64,000 nucleotides of DNA from Crenobacter oryzisoli. GTDB lineage: Bacteria; Pseudomonadota; Gammaproteobacteria; Burkholderiales; Chromobacteriaceae. Shown here piece after piece: positions 17,186 to 28,262 of this stretch (positions are counted from its first letter, which is position 1; every line of letters starts with the position of its first letter). Below the pieces are notes generated by a model. The model searched no databases. It saw only the letters and a list, made by a program, of their open reading frames with translations, and was not told where the DNA came from. A program made the translations under genes and the position numbers. The stretch spans positions 1 through 64,000 of the forward strand of contig NZ_JAUEDK010000015.1 in the NCBI RefSeq assembly GCF_030385785.1, written 5' to 3'.

Positions 17186-18100
17186 ATGTTCAAAGCTAAA
17201 CAAAGCACCCTGGCCGACACCCTGTCGGCCAACCTCGCGGCCGCGCCGGTCGAGGGCCGCAGCCCGTGGCGCGACGCGCGCGAGCGTTTCCTGCGCAACA
17301 AGGCCGCCGTCGCCAGCCTGGTCATCCTGGTGCTGATCACGCTCGCCTGTGTGTTCGGCCCGATGTTCCTGCCGCACACCTACTCCGACACCGACTGGGA
17401 CGCGATGAGCATGGCGCCGACCGCCCAGAGCTGGCACCTGTTCGGCACCGACGAGCTCGGCCGCGACCTGCTGGTGCGCTGCCTGATCGGCGGCCGCATC
17501 TCGCTGATGGTCGGCTTCCTGGCCACCCTGTCCTCGGTCACCGTCGGCATCGTCTGGGGCGCCACCGCCGGCTTCCTTGGCGGCAAGGTCGACACGGTGA
17601 TGATGCGCCTGGTGGACATGATGTACGCGGTACCGTACCTGTTGATCGCCATCCTGATGGTGACCCTGCTTGGCCGCGAGTTCTATCTGGTGGTGCTGAC
17701 CATCACCGTGTTCTCGTGGATGGACATGGCGCGCGTGGTGCGCGGCCAGACGCTGTCGATCAAGTCCAAGGAGTACATCGAGGCGGCGCGCGCCATCGGC
17801 GTGTCGACCAGCAGCATCATCTTCCGCCACGTGGTACCCAACCTGCTGGGCATCGTGGTGATCTACACCACCGTCACCGTGCCGGGCGTGATTCTCACCG
17901 AATCGGTGCTGTCCTTCCTGGGCCTGGGCGTGCAAGAGCCAATGACCAGCTGGGGCGTACTGATCCAGGACGGCACCGGCGTGATGGAGAGCACTCCGTG
18001 GATCCTGCTGTTCCCGGCCGGCCTGCTGTCGGTCACCCTGTATTGCGCCAACTATATCGGCGACGGCATGCGCGACGCGCTCGACCCGAAAGATCGTTGA
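17186..18100 (+). CDS. oppC: Oligopeptide ABC transporter permease
   Basis: 304 residues. OppC-type N-terminal cytoplasmic extension (SPWRDARERFLRNKAAVASLVILVLI), then GTDELGRDLLVRCLIGGRISL, a hallmark of the DppC/OppC group, and the EAA loop SKEYIEAARAIGVSTSSIIFRHVVPN. Six helices predicted. Pairs with OppB to form the peptide channel in the inner membrane. Ten bases separate it from oppD. Confidence 0.94.
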   Translation: MFKAKQSTLADTLSANLAAAPVEGRSPWRDARERFLRNKAAVASLVILVLITLACVFGPMFLPHTYSDTDWDAMSMAPTAQSWHLFGTDELGRDLLVRCLIGGRISLMVGFLATLSSVTVGIVWGATAGFLGGKVDTVMMRLVDMMYAVPYLLIAILMVTLLGREFYLVVLTITVFSWMDMARVVRGQTLSIKSKEYIEAARAIGVSTSSIIFRHVVPNLLGIVVIYTTVTVPGVILTESVLSFLGLGVQEPMTSWGVLIQDGTGVMESTPWILLFPAGLLSVTLYCANYIGDGMRDALDPKDR

Positions 18101-18110
18101 GGAGACCCCG

Positions 18111-20100
<1,990 letters not shown>

Positions 20101-20103
20101 GGA

Positions 20104-21681
20104 ATGAACATGTTGAACAAGCCAACAACGGAATTTACCGTCACCAGTGGCCGACCGGACAAGCAGCGTACCGACTGCGTGATTGTCGGCGTGTATGAAT
20201 CGGGCAAACTGAGCATCGCGGCCTGCGCACTGAACCGCGACGGCGACGGCGCGCTCTCCGAGGCGGTGAAGCGCGGCAGCTTCGACGCCAAGCTCGGCAG
20301 CACCCTGCTCTTGCCCTATGTGCCGAAACTGCCGTGCAGCCGGGTGTTGCTGGTGGGCCTCGGCAAGGAGAAGGATTTCCACGGTGCCGAGTACACGAAG
20401 GCCTGCCAAGCCGCCGGCACCGCCCTCGCCGGACTCAAGGCCACCGAGGTGGTCGCCTATCTGCCCGAGCTCTATGTGCGCGAGCGCAGCCTCGACTGGA
20501 AGGTCGAACAGGCGGTGGTGGCGTTTGCCGAAGCGCTGTACCGCTTCGAGCCGTTCAAGCGCCGCAGCGAACCTGCCCCCGGCGTGGTGAAGATCGCGCT
20601 GGGCGTGCCGGGTCGACGCGAGCTAAAGGACGGAGAGACCGGCCTGGTGCGTGGCCGCGCCACTGCCGATGGCCTGGTGCTGACCCGCGACCTCGCGAAC
20701 CTGCCGGGTAATGTCTGCACCCCGTCCTATCTTGCCGACGTGGCGCAGCAGTTAGCCGAAGGCACTGCTAGCCGCGTGGAGGTGCTGGACGAGACGCAGA
20801 TCGCCGAGCTCAAGATGGGCTCCTTCCTGGCGGTGGCCCAAGGTTCGGTAGAGCCGCCTCGGCTGATCGTGCTGGAGCATCGCGGCGCGGCCAACTCCGA
20901 TGAAGCACCAGTGGTGCTGGTCGGCAAGGGCATCACCTTCGACGCCGGCGGCATCTCACTGAAGCCGGCCGCCGACATGGACGCGATGAAGTACGACATG
21001 GCCGGCGCCGCCGCGCTGCTCGGAGTGTTCCGCGCGGTGCAGGCGCTGATGCTACCGCTGAACCTGGTGGTGGTTATCCCGACCTGCGAAAACCTGCCCT
21101 CGGGCCAGGCACTGCGCCCGGGCGATATCGTCACCACGATGTCCGGTCAGACCATCGAGGTGCTCAACACCGACGCCGAAGGGCGGCTCTTGCTGTGCGA
21201 CGCGCTGACCTACGCGTTGCGCTTCAAGCCGGCGGTGCTGATCGACGTGGCGACGCTGACCGGCGCCTGCGTGGTGGCACTCGGCCATGTGGCCAGCGGC
21301 CTGTTCTGCAACAAGCAGTCGCTGGCACGCGAGCTGATCGCCGCGGGGGACGACAGCGGCGACCGCGTCTGGCCGATGCCGCTGTTCGACGACTACCAGA
21401 AGCAGCTCGACAGCCCGTTTGCGGATCTCGCCAACATCGGCGGCAAGGCGGCCGGCAGCATCACCGCTGCCTGCTTCCTGTCGCGCTTCGTCGGCGAGAC
21501 CGACTGGGCGCACCTGGACATCGCCGGCACCGCCAGCCGCAAGGAAGGCGCCACCGGCCGGCCGGTACGCATGCTGCTGCAGTATCTGCAGCACCGCGTC
21601 GAGCGTCGCAATGGTGGCACCCCCTCCCCTGCTCCGGCTCAGGACAGCGCCGCGCTGCTGTGGGAAAATGCCGACCGCTGA
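20104..21681 (+). CDS. pepA: Leucyl aminopeptidase (M17)
   Basis: 525 residues. Cytosolic dinuclear-metal aminopeptidase removing N-terminal residues from peptides. The C-terminal catalytic domain is intact: VGKGITFDAGGISLKPAADMD.MKYDMAGAA supplies the metal and Lys ligands, and NTDAEGRLLLCDAL is the M17 signature. The extra C-terminal tail (RRNGGTPSPAPAQDSAALLWENADR region) is not conserved. Placement 3 bases behind oppF shows a peptide import-and-hydrolysis operon. In other bacteria PepA also binds DNA; I see nothing to support or exclude that here. A strong terminator follows at 21,743. Confidence 0.94.
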   Translation: MNMLNKPTTEFTVTSGRPDKQRTDCVIVGVYESGKLSIAACALNRDGDGALSEAVKRGSFDAKLGSTLLLPYVPKLPCSRVLLVGLGKEKDFHGAEYTKACQAAGTALAGLKATEVVAYLPELYVRERSLDWKVEQAVVAFAEALYRFEPFKRRSEPAPGVVKIALGVPGRRELKDGETGLVRGRATADGLVLTRDLANLPGNVCTPSYLADVAQQLAEGTASRVEVLDETQIAELKMGSFLAVAQGSVEPPRLIVLEHRGAANSDEAPVVLVGKGITFDAGGISLKPAADMDAMKYDMAGAAALLGVFRAVQALMLPLNLVVVIPTCENLPSGQALRPGDIVTTMSGQTIEVLNTDAEGRLLLCDALTYALRFKPAVLIDVATLTGACVVALGHVASGLFCNKQSLARELIAAGDDSGDRVWPMPLFDDYQKQLDSPFADLANIGGKAAGSITAACFLSRFVGETDWAHLDIAGTASRKEGATGRPVRMLLQYLQHRVERRNGGTPSPAPAQDSAALLWENADR

Positions 21682-21742
21682 CCGGGACGCGCCGCCTTCT
21701 GCCTGAGAAATCGCGCGGCACGACCGCTTGTCATCCGAACGA

Positions 21743-21769
21743 GGCCCGATCATGATCGGGCCTTTTTTT
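21743..21769 (+). terminator. Rho-independent terminator of the opp-pepA operon
   Basis: GGCCCGAT / ATCGGGCC stem (8 bp, loop CATG) followed by seven T. It ends the peptide operon and precedes the glutaminase start at 21,833, so glutaminase needs its own promoter or read-through. Confidence 0.9.
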
Positions 21770-21832
21770 ATTCCGGTGCCCCCGGTGCACTTAGCGGGGC
21801 CTTCGGCCAACGTTTCACAGACGAGCGCAACC

Positions 21833-22759
21833 ATGACCGCCTCCCCCGACTATCAAGCCATCCTAGAGACCATCGCTGCCAAAGTGCGCCCGCTCGCCGC
21901 GCAGGGCCGGGTCGCCGACTACATTCCGGAGCTGGCCAAGGTGCCGGCCGACAAGTTCGCGATGGCGGTGCATACGCTGGATGGTCGGCGCTTTGCAGTG
22001 GGCGACGCCGACGAGCGCTTCTCCATCCAGAGTATCTCCAAGCTGTTCACGCTACTCATGGCGCTGCGGATGAAGAAGGAAACCCTGTGGCAGCGAGTGG
22101 GCCGCGAGCCGTCGGGCAACCCGTTCAACTCACTGGTACAGCTGGAGCATGAGCAAGGCATCCCGCGCAACCCGTTCATCAATGCCGGCGCCCTGGTGAT
22201 CACCGACGTGCTGTGCCGCCACTTCGTGCAGGCCGACCGCGCCGTGCTGGAATTTCTGCGGCGCTTGAGCGGTGCCACCGATCTCAACTTCGACTCGGCG
22301 GTGGCCGAATCTGAGGCCGAGCACGGCTATCGCAACGCGGCGATGGCCAACTTCATCAAGAGCTTTGGTAATCTCGACAGCCCGGTCGACACGGTGCTGC
22401 AAAGCTACTTCCGCCAGTGCGCAGTGCGGATGAGCTGCCAGGAGCTCGCCACCGCCGGACTGTTACTAGCCAACCACGGTACCGTACCCGCCAGCGGCGA
22501 GGCGCTGTTGACCCCGAGCGAGGCCAAACGGATCAACGCCATCCTGTTGACCTGCGGCACCTACGACGCAGCCGGCGACTTCGCCTTCCGGGTAGGCCTG
22601 CCAGCCAAGAGTGGCGTTGGCGGCGGCATCCTGGCAATCCTGCCGGGCGAACTCGCCGTCGCGGTGTGGTCACCGGCCCTCGACGAGAACGGCAACTCGC
22701 TGGCTGGCGCGATGGCGCTGGAGCACTTCACCACGCTGACCGGCCGTTCGGTGTTCTGA
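21833..22759 (+). CDS. glsA: Glutaminase
   Basis: 308 residues, standard for the serine-dependent glutaminase family. Hydrolyses L-glutamine to glutamate and ammonia. The beta-lactamase-like fold is shown by the catalytic SISKLF (Ser-x-x-Lys) near residue 63, the NPFINAGALVITD block, NFIKSFGNLDSP, and GLPAKSGVGGGILAILPG near the C-terminus. The ATG at 21,833 is used because an earlier frame would begin inside the terminator of the preceding operon. Fits with the neighbouring amino-acid and peptide catabolism genes. Confidence 0.93.
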   Translation: MTASPDYQAILETIAAKVRPLAAQGRVADYIPELAKVPADKFAMAVHTLDGRRFAVGDADERFSIQSISKLFTLLMALRMKKETLWQRVGREPSGNPFNSLVQLEHEQGIPRNPFINAGALVITDVLCRHFVQADRAVLEFLRRLSGATDLNFDSAVAESEAEHGYRNAAMANFIKSFGNLDSPVDTVLQSYFRQCAVRMSCQELATAGLLLANHGTVPASGEALLTPSEAKRINAILLTCGTYDAAGDFAFRVGLPAKSGVGGGILAILPGELAVAVWSPALDENGNSLAGAMALEHFTTLTGRSVF

Positions 22760-22877
22760 ATATGTAACATGTCAATAAAATAATTACACCAAAAACAACA
22801 ATCCATATGATTTATTAACTGAATTATAGGAAAACCTTATAAAATTCAGGGCCTCATCCATTACCAAACTGACCCCC

Positions 22878-24260
22878 ATGCAGGATGGCTTTACAGCGGC
22901 GCCGACTCGCTTGAGCCGGCTGACCGCAGGCTCGGTCGCCACGCTGATGACCATTGCCGCCGCAGCGATCTTTCCGTATGCCAGCGCCCAGGCACCCAAG
23001 GTGCCTGTCCTGTTCCCGGTATTCGCCACCGCCCTGGCCGTCAACAACAGCATCATCGCCTACCTGATCACGTTGCAGTTTTACCTCACCCGTCGGACCA
23101 CGGTCGGCCTGTTGGGTAGCGCGTTCGGCTATTCCGCGCTGATGGCGGCAATGCAGGTTGCCACTTCGCCCGGGGTGTTCAGCGAGGTGGGCTATCTGGG
23201 CAGCCGCAGCCATGTCGGCGTATGGATGTGGATCACCCGGCTCTGCGGCTTTCCGTTGCTGATCGTGCTGGCGATGCTGCTGCTCAAACTGTCGCCCAAT
23301 CACACTGTCCCCAAGCGCCACCTGAACTGGGCGCTGGGCGGCTTTGTCTTCGGACCGGCCGTCGTCACGCTGGCACTGGACCGGTTCCTCTTCATTGAAG
23401 GCACCCGGCTACCGCTGTTGATCAGCCCGTCGGGCAGCTACGCTACGCTTGCCTACGGCGGGGTCGGCTTCATGATGGTAATGGCCTGGGTCGCCGCCCT
23501 CACCAGCATTCTGTGGGTGACACGACTGCGTCACAGCTTCTATGGCTGGCTGGCCCTGGGCAGCTACTCCTACATCCTGTATCTGCTGGTGAACTTCGCT
23601 GGCGCGGCACGCTTCACCGTCGGCTGGTACACCTCGCGCTTCTTCGAGTTGTCCGCCGCGGCAATCATCCTGGGCGCCCTGCTCTACGAGGTGCTGAAGA
23701 TGCAGCAGCGGCTGCGATCCTCCTACCTGCATGCCTACGAAGAATCGATCCGCGACGGGCTGACCGGCTTGTTCTCGCGTCGCTATTTCGACACCGCGCT
23801 GAGCCGCGAAGTCGCTTCGCAGCGACGCCATGGCCGCCCGTTTTCACTCTTAATGGTGGACATTGATTTCTTCAAGCAATACAACGACCGCCACGGCCAC
23901 CTGGCCGGTGACCGGTGCATCCGCAAGATTGCCCGCTGCCTGGCCAGCCAGCTGCGCGAAGGCGATGTAGTGGCCCGTTTCGGCGGGGAGGAGTTTGTCG
24001 CGATCCTGCCGAATACCGACGAGGACACGGCACTCAAGATCGCCGAGCGCTTCCGTTGTGCCGTCATGGCGCTACAGTTGGCCCGGGACCGCAATGACAA
24101 GGGGAATGTGACGGTGAGTGCAGGGCTCTACACCTGCCGTAGCGAAGCGGCAATGACACCGGAACAGATGCTCGCCCAAGCAGATGCCGCGCTTTACCGG
24201 GCCAAACATGCCGGCCGCAACCGGGTCTTCACCAGCCGTGCCGACATGGTTGTTGCATAA
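22878..24260 (+). CDS. Membrane-anchored diguanylate cyclase (GGDEF)
   Basis: 460 residues. About eight membrane helices in residues 15-270 form a sensor module of the MASE4-like type, followed by a GGDEF domain (about 290-455). The active-site loop reads FGGEEF and the inhibitory RxxD site (REGD) lies five residues before it, so the enzyme should make cyclic di-GMP and be product-inhibited. The substrate motif DIDFFKQYNDRHGHLAGD is also intact. The ATG has no clear ribosome site. The upstream 118 bases are A/T-rich and hold no ORF. Signal sensed is unknown. Confidence 0.9.
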   Translation: MQDGFTAAPTRLSRLTAGSVATLMTIAAAAIFPYASAQAPKVPVLFPVFATALAVNNSIIAYLITLQFYLTRRTTVGLLGSAFGYSALMAAMQVATSPGVFSEVGYLGSRSHVGVWMWITRLCGFPLLIVLAMLLLKLSPNHTVPKRHLNWALGGFVFGPAVVTLALDRFLFIEGTRLPLLISPSGSYATLAYGGVGFMMVMAWVAALTSILWVTRLRHSFYGWLALGSYSYILYLLVNFAGAARFTVGWYTSRFFELSAAAIILGALLYEVLKMQQRLRSSYLHAYEESIRDGLTGLFSRRYFDTALSREVASQRRHGRPFSLLMVDIDFFKQYNDRHGHLAGDRCIRKIARCLASQLREGDVVARFGGEEFVAILPNTDEDTALKIAERFRCAVMALQLARDRNDKGNVTVSAGLYTCRSEAAMTPEQMLAQADAALYRAKHAGRNRVFTSRADMVVA

Positions 24261-24340
24261 AAATGGCTAAAATTTTCCACTCTGTCAGCCCCGATGCCAT
24301 GCTATCCGACAGGTGGGGTGGAATTCGCTGCAAGTACGAC

Positions 24341-24370
24341 TTGCCCCCGCATTTTCTTCGTCTTTACACT
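24341..24370 (+). promoter_or_regulatory. Candidate promoter of folE-BLUF
   Basis: TTGCCC and TACACT separated by 18 bases resemble sigma-70 -35 and -10 elements, about 150 bases upstream of folE. Found by eye; not verified. Confidence 0.3.
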
Positions 24371-24520
24371 AACGGGGGAGGACGGCCTGACCGCCCCGGT
24401 TCCGCCATGGGCTTGCCCGGCGCTGACCGAATGACCGAAGCCCGTCCGGACCCGAAAATGGCTCGGCCACATAGTCAATCCCGACAGATCAACTAGGCTG
24501 AAGCTAGCCACTTCAGCAAT

Positions 24521-25231
24521 ATGAATCCCATGCCCATAGACACTTCTTCCGGCAGTACCCCAGAACAACCGGTATCGGAACGCATTCGCGCACGGATCCA
24601 GGCTGCGGGGGCCCGCTTTCACGCCAATGACAATATCTCCGCCTTCGTGAAAGAAGGCGAGCTCGACCTGCTTCAGGAAGAGGTTCGCAGCAAGCTGCAA
24701 GGGGTGCTGGAAAGCCTGGTCATCGATACCGATAGCGACCACAACACCCAGGACACCGCGCGCCGCGTCGCCAAAATGTACATCCAGGAAGTGTTCCGAG
24801 GCCGTTACAAGCAGATCCCGCCGGTGACCGAGTTTCCGAACATCGAGCAGCTGAATGAGCTGATGATCGTCGGCCCGATCCGGGTGCGTAGCGCCTGCTC
24901 GCATCACCTGTGCCCGATCATTGGCAAGGTGTGGGTCGGCGTAATGCCGAACGAGCACTCCAACCTGATCGGCCTGTCGAAGTATGCCCGCCTGATCGAG
25001 TGGGTGATGAGCCGCCCGCAGATTCAGGAAGAGGCCGTGTCGCAAGTGGCCGACCTCTTGATGGAGCGTCTGCAGCCGGACGGCCTCGCCATCGTGATGG
25101 AAGCCGACCACTTCTGCATGCACTGGCGCGGCGTGAAGGACACCGAATCGAAGATGATCAACAGCGTGATGCGCGGCTCGTTCCTGCGCGACGCCAACCT
25201 GCGGCGCGAGTTCCTGGCGCTGATGAAATGA
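24521..25231 (+). CDS. folE: GTP cyclohydrolase I
   Basis: 236 residues. Converts GTP to 7,8-dihydroneopterin triphosphate, first step of folate and tetrahydrobiopterin synthesis. Zinc ligands Cys126 and His129 in RSACSHHLCPIIG and Cys199 in DHFCMHWRGV match the E. coli pattern (Cys110, His113, Cys181). The segment SNLIGLSKYARLIEWV and the R.Q.QE motif (SRPQIQEEAVSQVADLL) are typical. It could supply the pterin cofactor of PhhA, encoded 9 kb away. It sits 18 bases upstream of a BLUF photoreceptor gene; in Pseudomonas putida a folE gene is light-inducible (from memory), so light control is plausible here. Confidence 0.93.
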   Translation: MNPMPIDTSSGSTPEQPVSERIRARIQAAGARFHANDNISAFVKEGELDLLQEEVRSKLQGVLESLVIDTDSDHNTQDTARRVAKMYIQEVFRGRYKQIPPVTEFPNIEQLNELMIVGPIRVRSACSHHLCPIIGKVWVGVMPNEHSNLIGLSKYARLIEWVMSRPQIQEEAVSQVADLLMERLQPDGLAIVMEADHFCMHWRGVKDTESKMINSVMRGSFLRDANLRREFLALMK

Positions 25232-25249
25232 CCTGAAGCGGGAGGTAGC

Positions 25250-25675
25250 ATGCTGGTACGCTTGATATACGCCAGTCGGGCCTGCAAGCCCATCGGCCAC
25301 GAGCTCATCGAAGAGATCATCGCTGCCTCGTCCCGTCACAACCTCGCCAACGGCATCACCGGCATGCTCGGCTTCAGCGGGGATGTGTTCGTACAGGTAT
25401 TGGAAGGTGGGCGTGAACAGGTAAACCGCCTGTTCGCCACCCTGCAGCACGACCCGCGTCACACCGGTCTGACCCTGTTGCAGTATCAGGAGATCGACTC
25501 CCGCCATTACGCCAACTGGACCATGGCCAAGGTGCGACTCGACAAGGTCAACCTGTCGCTGCTGCTGAAATATTCGACCACCCCGGCGCTTGATCCGTTC
25601 ACGGTCAGCGGCAGCGCTACCGCCGCGCTGCTCGAGGAGCTGGCCGCAGCCGGCGCCTGCGCAGCCCGCGAATAA
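25250..25675 (+). CDS. BLUF-domain blue-light sensor
   Basis: 141 residues with a single FAD-binding BLUF domain (about 1-95) and a short tail. Key photocycle residues are visible: Tyr7 in RLIYASR, Asn31, Gln49 in FVQVLEGG, and Trp90/Met92 in YANWTMA. The ITGMLGFSGDVFVQVLEG block is the family signature. Without an output domain it must act through a partner protein. The ribosome site GGGAGG is strong. Co-transcription with folE (18-base gap) and convergence 8 bases from the lipid-modification operon suggest shared light or redox physiology. Confidence 0.93.
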   Translation: MLVRLIYASRACKPIGHELIEEIIAASSRHNLANGITGMLGFSGDVFVQVLEGGREQVNRLFATLQHDPRHTGLTLLQYQEIDSRHYANWTMAKVRLDKVNLSLLLKYSTTPALDPFTVSGSATAALLEELAAAGACAARE

Positions 25676-25682
25676 GCCCTCT

Positions 25683-26462
25683 CTAGCCACCCAGCGCCCT
25701 GCCTAGCTGCCTGAGCCTCAGACGGTAGGGCAGCAGCTGCGCCAGCTTCATCCACAGGGTGAAACGGCGCGGAAAGTGAATCTCGAAACGGCCGCGCTCG
25801 ATGCCGTGCAAAATCGCGGTGGCCGCCTGTTCCGGCGTCTGCAGCGCCGGCATGGCGAAGGCGTTCTTGGCGGTAAGCGGCGTCTTCACGAAGCCAGGGT
25901 TGATCAAGTACACTGCCAGGCCCTTGCCGTGTAGGTCGCAGTAGAGCAGCTCAGCCAGGTTGATCAGCGCCGCCTTGGTCGGCCCGTATACGGTGGCGCC
26001 GGGCAGACCGAGATAGCCGGCCACGCTGGCGATCACCGCGATACCGCCGCGGCCTTCGGCCAGCATGGCAGGCAGCACTGTTTCCACCCCGTAATAGACG
26101 CTCGCCAGGTTCACCTCCAGCATGCGCTTCACCTCGGCCGCCTGTAGCTCCCAGCTGCGTTGCGGTCGGTATTCGGCGGCACAGAACAGTATCAGGTCCA
26201 GCCCGCCCCAGTGCTGATGCACTGTGGCATACGCGTCGGACCAGGCAGCAAGATCAGCGGCATCCAGCGGCAGCACCAGCGCCATGGCCGAACCGGCTGC
26301 CACCTCATCCAGACGCTCGGCATGGCGGGCTGACAGGGCCACGCGCGCACCCTGCGCCAGCAGCGACTGCGCCAGCGCCCGGCCGATGCCGCTGGAGGCG
26401 CCGATGATCCAGACCCGGCAGCCCCGCCAGTCGTGGCGCGGAGGGTTGTAGGGAAGCAGCAT
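25683..26462 (-). CDS. Short-chain dehydrogenase/reductase
   Basis: 259 residues. Rossmann fold with VWIIGASSGIGRALAQSL at the N-terminus (NAD(P)-binding TGxxxGIG variant), the catalytic tetrad region ASVAGYLGLPGATVYGPTKAAL (Ser, Tyr-x-x-x-Lys), and LINPGFVKTPLT. Last gene of the seven-gene leftward operon. Start taken at the ATG at 26,460-26,462; a TTG two codons upstream, overlapping the DUF3833 stop, is the alternative. Related SDRs occur in the same gene set in other proteobacteria; substrate probably a lipid intermediate, but that is inference. Confidence 0.88.
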   Translation of the reverse strand: MLLPYNPPRHDWRGCRVWIIGASSGIGRALAQSLLAQGARVALSARHAERLDEVAAGSAMALVLPLDAADLAAWSDAYATVHQHWGGLDLILFCAAEYRPQRSWELQAAEVKRMLEVNLASVYYGVETVLPAMLAEGRGGIAVIASVAGYLGLPGATVYGPTKAALINLAELLYCDLHGKGLAVYLINPGFVKTPLTAKNAFAMPALQTPEQAATAILHGIERGRFEIHFPRRFTLWMKLAQLLPYRLRLRQLGRALGG

Positions 26463-26464
26463 GA

Positions 26465-26998
26465 TCAATCTTTCTGCCGCTTGCGGAAGAACAGCGTCAC
26501 ATTGCCGAGCTCGAAGCCGAGCTTGCTCATGCGGGTGCGGTTGACCAGCGTGTCGGCATCGATCAGGTACATCCAGTCGTCCATCGCCACCTCGTACTCG
26601 CTGCCGTCCACCGGCAGGCGCAGCGTGTACTGCCAGTGCAACGCATTGCCGGCGCCCTCGCCGCGCGCCACGCCGACCACGTCGCCGGCGGTGCCCTGCC
26701 AGCGCCCATCAGGCTGCTTCACCAGGATCCAGACGCGCCGCTGCGTGCTGCCGTCGCTGTAACGGAAGCTCTCGTCGAGAATCAGCCGTCCGTCGTCCAG
26801 CCGACCTTTCACCACCACCCGGAAGCGCTTCACCACCTCGCCGCTGCGCTTCTGGAACATCCCCCAGGCGTCGGTAGTGCCAACAAAGTAGCTGGCCGGA
26901 TCGAAGGCCGGCTGCTCGTTACGGTAGTGACTGACGTCAGGCGATACACAGGCTCCAAGCAGCATACTCACCCCAAGCAACACAGCAGAACGCTTCAT
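26465..26998 (-). CDS. DUF3833 lipoprotein
   Basis: 177 residues. Lipoprotein signal with lipobox LLGAC (Cys17), so anchored in the envelope. The domain carries WGMFQKRSGEVVKRFRVVVKGR and DESFRYSDGSTQRRVW, typical of DUF3833, and ends with LGNVTLFFRKRQKD. Predicted all-beta, lipocalin-like lipid carrier; no biochemical function is established. It recurs with the FAD oxidoreductase, DUF1365 and Cfa-like genes in many proteobacteria, which is the best clue to its role. Confidence 0.85.
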   Translation of the reverse strand: MKRSAVLLGVSMLLGACVSPDVSHYRNEQPAFDPASYFVGTTDAWGMFQKRSGEVVKRFRVVVKGRLDDGRLILDESFRYSDGSTQRRVWILVKQPDGRWQGTAGDVVGVARGEGAGNALHWQYTLRLPVDGSEYEVAMDDWMYLIDADTLVNRTRMSKLGFELGNVTLFFRKRQKD

Positions 26999-27020
26999 GA
27001 TCTCCTCCTGAAGGCGGCGG

Positions 27021-28262
27021 CTAAGATGCGGCAGCCACAGGCCTCTCCAGCCAGCCGCCCCGCAGGGTCACGAGCGCCAGCAGTTTGATCAGACAGGGCA
27101 GACCTGCATACACCAGCGCCAGAGCCAGGCCGGCTTCCCCGGCATGGCCGGGCCGGTACCCCAGCTGAGCGAGCAACGGCAGCGCCAAGCCGGACAGGGC
27201 CAATGCCAGCTTGCCGAGCAAGCTCCACAGACCGAAATAGCCGGCCGGTGCCTGCTCTGCCGGAATCAGCCGTGCCAGCAGCACCGGCGGCAATGCCAGG
27301 TCCGCCCCCAGCGCCAAGCCAGCCAACACGCACACGGCGAGGTAGGCCCATGCCTCGCCCGGCCCCAGCGTGACGGCCGAGGCGAAGGCGACCACCGCCG
27401 CCAGCATGCCCCAGCGCCAGGCGCTAGCCACGCCGAGCCAGCCCGCCAAGCGGGTCCAGGCCGGCAAGCCGGCCGCACCGGCCAGGAAATAGGCGGCCAG
27501 GAAGCCGCCGGCCCACTGAGGGGCGCCGATGCGATCGTCGATGAAGAACAGCGCCAGCGTCGCCGGAATCGACACCGACAGCGCATTGAGAAAATACGGC
27601 AGCAGCAGACGGCGAAACGCCGGATTGGCCAGTGGCGCGCGCCAGTTGGAGCGGGCCGGCTCGCCGCGCTCGCACCACACCGGCGCGGCGGCAAACAGCG
27701 CGGCCAGCGCCACGCCCAGCAGCAGAGCAAAACCCAGCACGAATCCGCCCAGGCCGCGTTCGGCCAAGGCTGCCGGCTGATGTAGCAGCCAGGCCGGCAC
27801 CACGCTGGCGACCACCACACCGACCAGCCCCGCGCCTTCGCGCCACGCGGCGGCGGCGACCCGCTGGCGTTCGGCCAACCTAGCCCCCCAGGCGAGATAG
27901 GCGATGTTGAGCACACTGTGCGCCAGATAGCAGCCCGCCAGCATTAGCGCGAACCAGACCGCCAGTGCGGTCGCGCCGCCTAGCGGAGGCCGCCACAGCC
28001 CGTAGAAGGCCAGCGCGAGCAGCAGCGCCGCACCCCACAGCAGGCGGCGTAGCTGACCCCGCTGGTACAGCGCATCTATCAGCCGGCCCAGCCACGGATC
28101 CTGCACCGTGTCGAACAGCCGCGCGGCAAACAGCACCATGCCGGTCAGCCCCAGCGGCAGGCCGAGCCGCGCGGCGTAGAAGGTCGGCGCCTGCACGTAC
28201 ACCGGCAGGGCCACCATCGCCAGCGGCAAGCCAAGCAGGCCGTAGGCAAACAGTGCTTTCAC
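27021..28262 (-). CDS. MFS / GPH-type membrane carrier
   Basis: 413 residues, 12 predicted helices, extremely Ala/Leu-rich. The N-terminus KALFAYGLLGLPLAMVALPVYVQAPTFYA and the RLFDTVQDPWLGRLID motif are characteristic of the glycoside-pentoside-hexuronide branch. In this gene neighbourhood, members of the branch are usually annotated as MFS transporters of unknown substrate, perhaps lipid or lipid-precursor flippases. Its start overlaps the stop of the chalcone-isomerase-like gene by four bases, and DUF3833 follows after 22 bases. Confidence 0.85.
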   Translation of the reverse strand: MKALFAYGLLGLPLAMVALPVYVQAPTFYAARLGLPLGLTGMVLFAARLFDTVQDPWLGRLIDALYQRGQLRRLLWGAALLLALAFYGLWRPPLGGATALAVWFALMLAGCYLAHSVLNIAYLAWGARLAERQRVAAAAWREGAGLVGVVVASVVPAWLLHQPAALAERGLGGFVLGFALLLGVALAALFAAAPVWCERGEPARSNWRAPLANPAFRRLLLPYFLNALSVSIPATLALFFIDDRIGAPQWAGGFLAAYFLAGAAGLPAWTRLAGWLGVASAWRWGMLAAVVAFASAVTLGPGEAWAYLAVCVLAGLALGADLALPPVLLARLIPAEQAPAGYFGLWSLLGKLALALSGLALPLLAQLGYRPGHAGEAGLALALVYAGLPCLIKLLALVTLRGGWLERPVAAAS